Source: Xiphias gladius (Eukaryota > Chordata > Actinopteri > Istiophoriformes > Xiphiidae). From it: a stretch of 64,000 bases of DNA. Location of the stretch: the NCBI RefSeq assembly GCF_016859285.1, contig NC_053408.1, forward strand, positions 7,599,713 through 7,663,712, read 5' to 3'. Shown here in pieces: positions 58,601 to 64,000 of this stretch. The notes under the pieces are model-generated. The model had not been told where the DNA came from. It saw only the letters and a program-made list of their open reading frames with translations, and ran no database searches. A program made the translations under genes and the position numbers. Each line of letters starts with the position of its first letter. Within the stretch, counting starts at the first letter, position 1.

Positions 58601-61600
58601 TCCTCACAAGGGTTAAAATCGTCCGGTGTTGGGCTGCAGGTGATGGAAGTAGAGTTGGAGCAGTGGTCTCTGAAGAAATGAATGTCATTCGAAGCCTTGG
58701 GGTGGGAGCACAGGGCGTTCCACCTCGATCTAACACACACCAACGCACACACAAAAACAAAAACTATGTGGTGTCATTTTTCAATCTTCATTATTTGTTC
58801 ATGTTTTTTTTTTAACACACATTCTTCTATAGGTTTATGACAACAAAACCTCAAGATCAAGGCTTTGTGGTCAATAGTAAAGCATTAATTAATGGTAATA
58901 AACCAGTAATGGAGTCATAATGAGATATAAAAAATTAAGCAATTGCTGTAATATACAATATATACTTCTGTTAGTCATTTATGGTTCAATTTTATGAATT
59001 GTACATGATTGCACATAAACTCAGCAAAACTTGTATTGTCATTTTTATTCTTTGGTTTTTGTACAGATTATAACAAACGAGATATAGAGAGCTTTAATTA
59101 GTGAGCTTTAGAGGAGCTGGTAGGCAGATTTTTGTTACCTTTGGACAGAGCTAGGCTAGCGGTTTCCCACTGTTTCCAGTCTTTATGCTAAGCTAAGCTA
59201 ACTGTCTCCTGGCTCCGGCTACATACTGTATTTACCGCACAGGCACTAGAGCGGTATCGACCCCCTCCGCAAGAAAGCAACTTAAACGTGTCTCCCGAAA
59301 CATGTGTTCTGTGTTCGGAAACTTCTTGACTATGCGCACCTGTTCCTGTGTATGTTTTGGAGGCCGCAGCAGTGTGACGGGTATGTTAGATTGGCCTGGT
59401 ACAGCTTGGTGAAGAGGTGCAGAGGAGGAAGTTCTTTCAGGTGGAAGGCAGACTCTGCGATCAGCTTTTGAAGTCCACTGAGGATGGAGTCCGGCAGGGA
59501 GCTGAGGGCTGTGTGAGAGATGTCCCTGCAGGGACAAGCACAAACAAGTGAGGAATTAGTAGAGGAGTATCTGAAACTGTCATTTGAATTACAGAGTCTG
59601 TGCCATTTTCAACAGATGTCTTCTTTGTTATGCTTTATATAACAGGCTTTTGATATATGATCAGTTCTTAAAAGCTGTCGGTTTATCCCCCAGGAGTCCA
59701 GGTTGATTTTGTTTGACTCTTAACGACTTTGTATGCATTCATTTTTCCCTTTGTGTAGCACCTTTTAACCTGTCCTTTTAAGTATGATTCTGCCGGGAAC
59801 CAAAGATACATGAAACACGAGACAGGCACCTACAAAACTTTACACATATTTGGTCATAATCACTTATTACAATAGAACAGTTTTAGGTTGTAAAACATAT
59901 TGTTTCAGTATCTATACACACAAATAGAAAAGCAGGAAAATGTATAATACAGTCTATTTACCCGTAAATGATTTTATTCCAACTCATTTTTGTGTCTAAG
60001 TATGCCTGTAAATCAGGCATTAATAAGATACTGTTTAAAACCCCCACATCAACACATTCAACTGGTTTTCTAGGCCTGTTTCTACATGATATATAAATAA
60101 TGTTACTGCAAATAAAACCTGCTCAGTGTATTCATTGAAGAACAGAAGGACTCCAAAGGGTTTACGAAGTGATGCATAAATATTTATGCTGGCAAAAATC
60201 CAGTTTTACTAAGAATAAAACCTGAAAACCTGAAATTTCCTGAACAGAGAAGACATGGAAAAAGCTACGGTTTGATTGCCAAGTGACTGCTGGGACGTGG
60301 AGTGAAAAAAACCATCACAACACTGACAGCCCAGAAAAAAAAACAAACCCCAAATATATAATTTTTCTGATTGCTACTTCAATGGAAATAGGTGTCTCTT
60401 TGTTGGGGGAATAAACAGGTCTCTCTGGATAAAATTAACCTGCTCTCAGTTTATTTTTACCTTAAATCTGGCATGTTTCTCAGCTTTTTTTTTTTTTTTT
60501 TTTTTTTTTTGACTTCCCCCACACATGTCACATAGTTTCTTGTTTTCTCCTACATCCTGAGTTTAAAGTAAGTGATGATGAGCAGGGCGAATCATGTAGG
60601 CATGAATTACTGTTAGATGTCATTCTTACAGTGCCACCAACTCACTGGAACCCACAAAGGCGTTGGGATTGACGTGAGTAAGCTGTTGGTTGCCTCTTAG
60701 GAACCTAAGAGGGAGGGAGAAAAAGAGAGAGAAATTAAATATGTGAGCTGACTTTTTTTTTTTTTTTTTAGTAGATCTTCTGTTTTTAATTGTGTCCAAC
60801 TCACAATCTGTACATCTTTGTGCCATTGAAGGCGTCACTTGCCACCTCCTTGATGCCATTTCTGGTGAGCCGTCTGTCATTAGAAAAGAAAGCCAACTTA
60901 CAGTCATGTGGCTCCAACACAGAACATTTCCAAAAGTAAACTTATCAGAACTATCAAAGCTAATTTTAGTGTGTGTAGTTCTTTTATTCTCACTGACTAA
61001 AGCTGTATGAGTACACAGGATTTTAGCCAAACACACTAAATAAATTGAATTTCTTGTGTAAGACCTCTTTTCCCCTTTCTTCCTTTACTGCTTTTTAACA
61101 GTCCGGACCTCAGAAGCTGTGAACAAACTACGTTTTTCTCGGATAGATGCGGCAGTATTGGAAGACGTACTCAGTTTTTTCTTCAGTAAAACCAGCAAAA
61201 TTAACAATTTAAATGTGCTCCAGTTGAAGCCTTGAACTTAAAATGTTACCTATTTGCTTTCGGGCGGAGAGTTAGATTAGAAGACTGACACAACTCTAAT
61301 ATATGCAGCGTAAATTTGAAGCTACAGCCTGGAGAAAGTTAGCTTGGCTTTGCACAAAGAGTGGAATCGGGGGGAACAGTTAGAGTAGTCTGGCCGTGTC
61401 CGTGGGTAACAAAATTCACATACCAGCACCTCTAAAGCTCATTAACGAACACACTATATCTTGCTTATCTAATCAAAAAAAAAAAAAAAAAAGTGTTGAC
61501 ACCACAATTGTTCGTTTTATGGGGGTTATGAGCAGAGGCTCCTGGATAAGTGAGCCTTAAAATGCTTCTGTTAAACCTCTGGACGGAACCCTCCTTGCTG

Positions 61601-63225
61601 TTTCACCGTGCTTACTGTCTGCGTGCTAAGCTAAGCTAACCAGCTACCAGCTGTAGCCTTATATTTAACCAACAGACATGAGAGTGGTATTGATCTTCTC
61701 ATCTAACTCCCTGCAAGAGAGCAAATAGGCGTATTCCTCTAAATGTAAATCTTAGAAACAATACTACAATATGAACGTAGTCTATTACAAATTAAAGCCC
61801 TGCATTGAAAATGTTATGCAGGTAAAAGTTAAAAAAAAAAAAAAAAAATTATTATCAGCTAAAATCCAAACTATTAAAAGTAAAAGCACTTGCAGCAGAA
61901 CTAATCTGTCACTGTTTTGTTGGATTATTTTGATTGATGCATTACCCTTTAATCATTTTAATTTTGCAACTGCACACTAAAATATTAAATTTATATATAA
62001 ACGTTATTTTTAATCTAACCAGTAACTACAGCTGTGAGGAAAATGTAGCGGAGTAAAAAGTACAATATTTCCCTTTTAGGACATCAAAATTGTCCTTTTG
62101 CAAATGTACTCAGTTACTTTCCAATCAGCATCACATTTGGCCATTAAATTCTGAGTATTAGTAGTGGTAGCAGTAGCAGTAGTAGTGGTAGTCTTAGCTG
62201 TAGTTAGATTTACTGTAATATTAGAGACATTTGAGTTTTATTAGTCATAAATATTTTTAAATTATCATAAATTTTTTTTCTCTTATTTAAAAAAAGAAAA
62301 ATCAGTTAATGCCAAAATAAACATTTAAGAGCCAAATTAAAAAATATGTCACTGGTTTACTGAGCCTGATTCAATAGGGGTACGTGATTTTCGGCAGCTT
62401 AAAATGTGGGGTGTTGGAAGAAATAAAGAGGTGAAACATGGCGGTAAGAGTGTTAGAAATGTGCAGAAAAGGGAGACAAGTGTGTGAAGATGGAGCTCAG
62501 TAAAGAGGGCAGAGAGCATTTCAGAGAACATTCATCATTGCGTACGTAATGCGCACTCGAAACTTAGTGAGGGTGGTGTGTTTCTAAAAAAATGATGAAC
62601 CCCTTACATCTCCCTGATAGTTTGAGTGCAGAGGCCTCTGAAGGCATTGGCGGGGACGCTCAGTATGTGGCTGTTCTCCTGCAGGTCACTAGGCAGCACA
62701 AAAACAGCGGATAAACAACAAATACTCAGAAGAAGATGGTAGAAGTGCATTTTTTAAGTAGAAAAACAGCAGATATACTGTATCTACACTTAAGGTGCAA
62801 AATATTAGGAATACATACAACCCCCCCCCCCCCCCCCCTCACATCCGATTCCTTTTAGAAGCTGGAAGATGTCAAGTTGGGAGACAGTTTGAAGATGGAT
62901 TTTTTTATAGGCGGGAAACTAAAAACAAATGGTTTGCATCCCCGATATTCTGTTTTGTAAGGACTACTCAGTGCATAGGTTTAAACTGCAGCGTTATATG
63001 TTTAAAGGTATGATTTCTTCCGAGCATTTTTAATTCCGTGTGCATACAATGGCCTATATATACATTCAGGTGCATAGATGGAATGGAGGTGTGTGGTTGT
63101 GTGTCTGAGCACGCATTTGTAGTTTGTTTGTGTATTGTGTTGAGACTTACAAGAGAAAGCCTTGGGCTGTGGAGTGGATCTTGGTGAAGTCGGGAAAAAT
63201 TCTCAGTCCGGTGTTGGAGATGGTC
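55685..63225 (-). CDS. fshr: Follicle-stimulating hormone receptor, 3' part (5' exons outside window)
   Basis: A leucine-rich-repeat glycoprotein hormone receptor coupled to Gs. Visible minus-strand coding exons: 63151-63225, 62608-62688, 60805-60873, 60630-60704, 59340-59525, 58509-58729, 57713-57894, 57400-57591 and 55685-56221. All are GT-AG and in phase, about 538 aa; the signal peptide and first repeats lie beyond 64000. The five left exons encode leucine-rich repeats ending in LTYPSHCC. The next begins with the hinge and [15 protein letters not shown] before helix 1. Family marks follow: the ERW motif after helix 3, SICLPMD, and NPFLYAFF in helix 7. The tail [10 protein letters not shown] resembles human FSHR (AQIYRTETSS), not LHCGR (AELYRRKDFS), hence fshr. 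The seven-helix region, one exon in mammals, is cut by three introns here. Confidence 0.9.
56855..57144 (-). mobile_element. hAT-like MITE copy H
   Basis: Reverse-oriented copy in the last fshr intron. It contains TGGTTCCAGGTTCTCA and TTGGGCTGTTGGTCAAACAAAA, and ends CAGTCGCAGCCCTAT. Confidence 0.65.
59010..59300 (-). repeat. Half copy of the palindromic percomorph repeat
   Basis: One arm only, in the fshr intron before the helix 1 exon. Words: AGTGAGCTTTAGAGGAGCTGG, TTACCTTTGGACAGAGCTAGG, CTTTATGCTAAGCTAAGCTAAC and GAGCGGTATCGACC. It matches the right arm of the fold-back copy at 61241-61750. Confidence 0.75.
61241..61750. repeat. Fold-back (palindromic) percomorph repeat, both arms
   Basis: The left arm (about 61241-61470) reads forward: AAGCTACAGCCTGGAGAAAG, TTAGCTTGGCTTTGC, CAGCACCTCTAAAGCTCATTAA. 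The right arm (about 61498-61750) reads the same family in reverse: GTGCTAAGCTAAGCTAACCAGC, GACATGAGAGTGGTATTGATC. An A18 run and a GGGGTTATGAGCAG centre separate them. In single-stranded form the arms would pair. It lies in the fshr intron between exons 62608-62688 and 60805-60873. Confidence 0.75.
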
Positions 63226-64000
63226 CTGTGATGTGAAGATTAACCACCGAATGTTACTACTTTCGCACCCTGACCTCTGAACAACAGATACTTTGTGCCG
63301 TGAGTCCCGGAGATAAAATCGGACAGTGTAGCAGTCACCGTAATAACCGAGACAGAAAATTTAACACGTGAAGAGATTCCGAGACTATTCAGAGAGAAGC
63401 TCAGGTGCCACTGAGATAAATTAGACGTTTGAAGAGCTCCCTGTTCCAAACAATTGTCTCGCAAAAACATGACAAGTTCAGCCTCATCCAGCCGTACTGT
63501 CTGTAAAAAACGGATTCTTCAGCACAACAGGTTTGAAATTTGAAAAGAATAAACTGGCTTATTTCCTTAAACTGAATATTTTGGAAAGCAAGGTTTTTGG
63601 CCATTAAACAACCAGAAAACCGTTTGTAGTAGAAAAGTGCTTTGGAGTACATTGTGAACATTTAATCATTTAAAATCAGAAACATTTGAGATGTAATTCA
63701 AAATACAACCCTTTTTGTGCTGAGGTAGGTAAAGAAATGTCATTTTTTTCAACATAGACTGATCTGTTTATGTGGCCCAGTTCTTACAAATTGGGACAAA
63801 CACACCAGTAATAGTTGTGATAATGTCAGTGAGAGATTTTAACATTAATGTATCCCTCATAGACAGCTTCTCTGAGACTGTTTCAAAATAGAGAAACATT
63901 ACAATTTAGTATTTTTTTGTAAGAAATAAATTAAAAAGTTTGAAATTGTATAACTCATATTGTAGAAAAAACTTCCTTGGGATGAAGAGTGACACTTGAT
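63226..64000 (-). other. fshr: fshr intron running off the right edge
   Basis: No exon is visible between the acceptor at 63226 and the end of the window. Further 5' exons should follow to the right. The sequence is AT-rich and shows no clear repeat. Confidence 0.6.

Noticed and set aside
55685-63225. lhcgr instead of fshr
   Set aside because: The C-terminal [10 protein letters not shown] and the split seven-helix exon fit fshr. lhcgr tails begin AELYRRK. Without the N-terminal exons I keep some doubt, reflected in the confidence.

Overview
This is a 64 kb piece of a teleost fish genome, almost certainly from a spiny-rayed (percomorph) fish. It holds five complete or nearly complete vertebrate genes with short introns, many (CA)n/(GT)n microsatellites, and several interspersed repeats I recognise from percomorph genomes. 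I rebuilt every exon from GT-AG splice sites, phase continuity and protein similarity recalled from memory. No alignment or database search was run.

Layout: 1-4.1 kb shows no coding exon, only a possible 3' end of a gene lying to the left. pigf (minus strand, 4348-8327, 5 exons, 219 aa) stands head to head with cript (plus strand, 9947-14220, 5 exons, 101 aa). A GTP cyclohydrolase I gene, probably the fish pigment paralogue gch2, follows on the minus strand (16869-20127, 6 exons, 234 aa). About 3.9 kb of repeat-rich spacer with two LINE relics leads to msh2 (plus strand, 23984-36467, 16 exons, 935 aa). msh2 is tail to tail with fbxo11 (minus strand, 39470-51030, 22 exons, 884 aa). A 4.7 kb spacer follows, then the 3' nine exons of a gonadotropin receptor, best called fshr (minus strand, 55685-63225). 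Its 5' exons lie beyond the right edge.

The genes do not form one pathway. Their jobs are GPI-anchor assembly (pigf), a zinc-binding PDZ-ligand protein (cript), tetrahydrobiopterin and pteridine synthesis (gch), DNA mismatch repair (msh2), SCF ubiquitin ligation (fbxo11) and FSH signalling (fshr). The value of the locus is its synteny. It is a compacted form of human 2p21-p16, where RHOQ-PIGF-CRIPT, MSH2-KCNK12-MSH6-FBXO11 and LHCGR-FSHR lie far apart. Here gch sits inside the block, and KCNK12 and MSH6 are absent between msh2 and fbxo11.

Repeats recognised: about eight copies of a hAT-like MITE with GGGCTGCAAC-type ends, a 458 bp MITE with perfect 33 bp inverted ends, a 619 bp Tc1-like element inside msh2, a palindromic fold-back repeat inside fshr, two L2-like LINE fragments, a tRNA-derived SINE, and unclassified percomorph repeats. 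I saw no CRISPR array, tRNA or rRNA gene, or retrovirus-like element. I found no clearly new biological system. The best leads are dinucleotide tracts pressed against splice sites (above all msh2 exon 5), the shortened fshr hinge, and the gch insertion.
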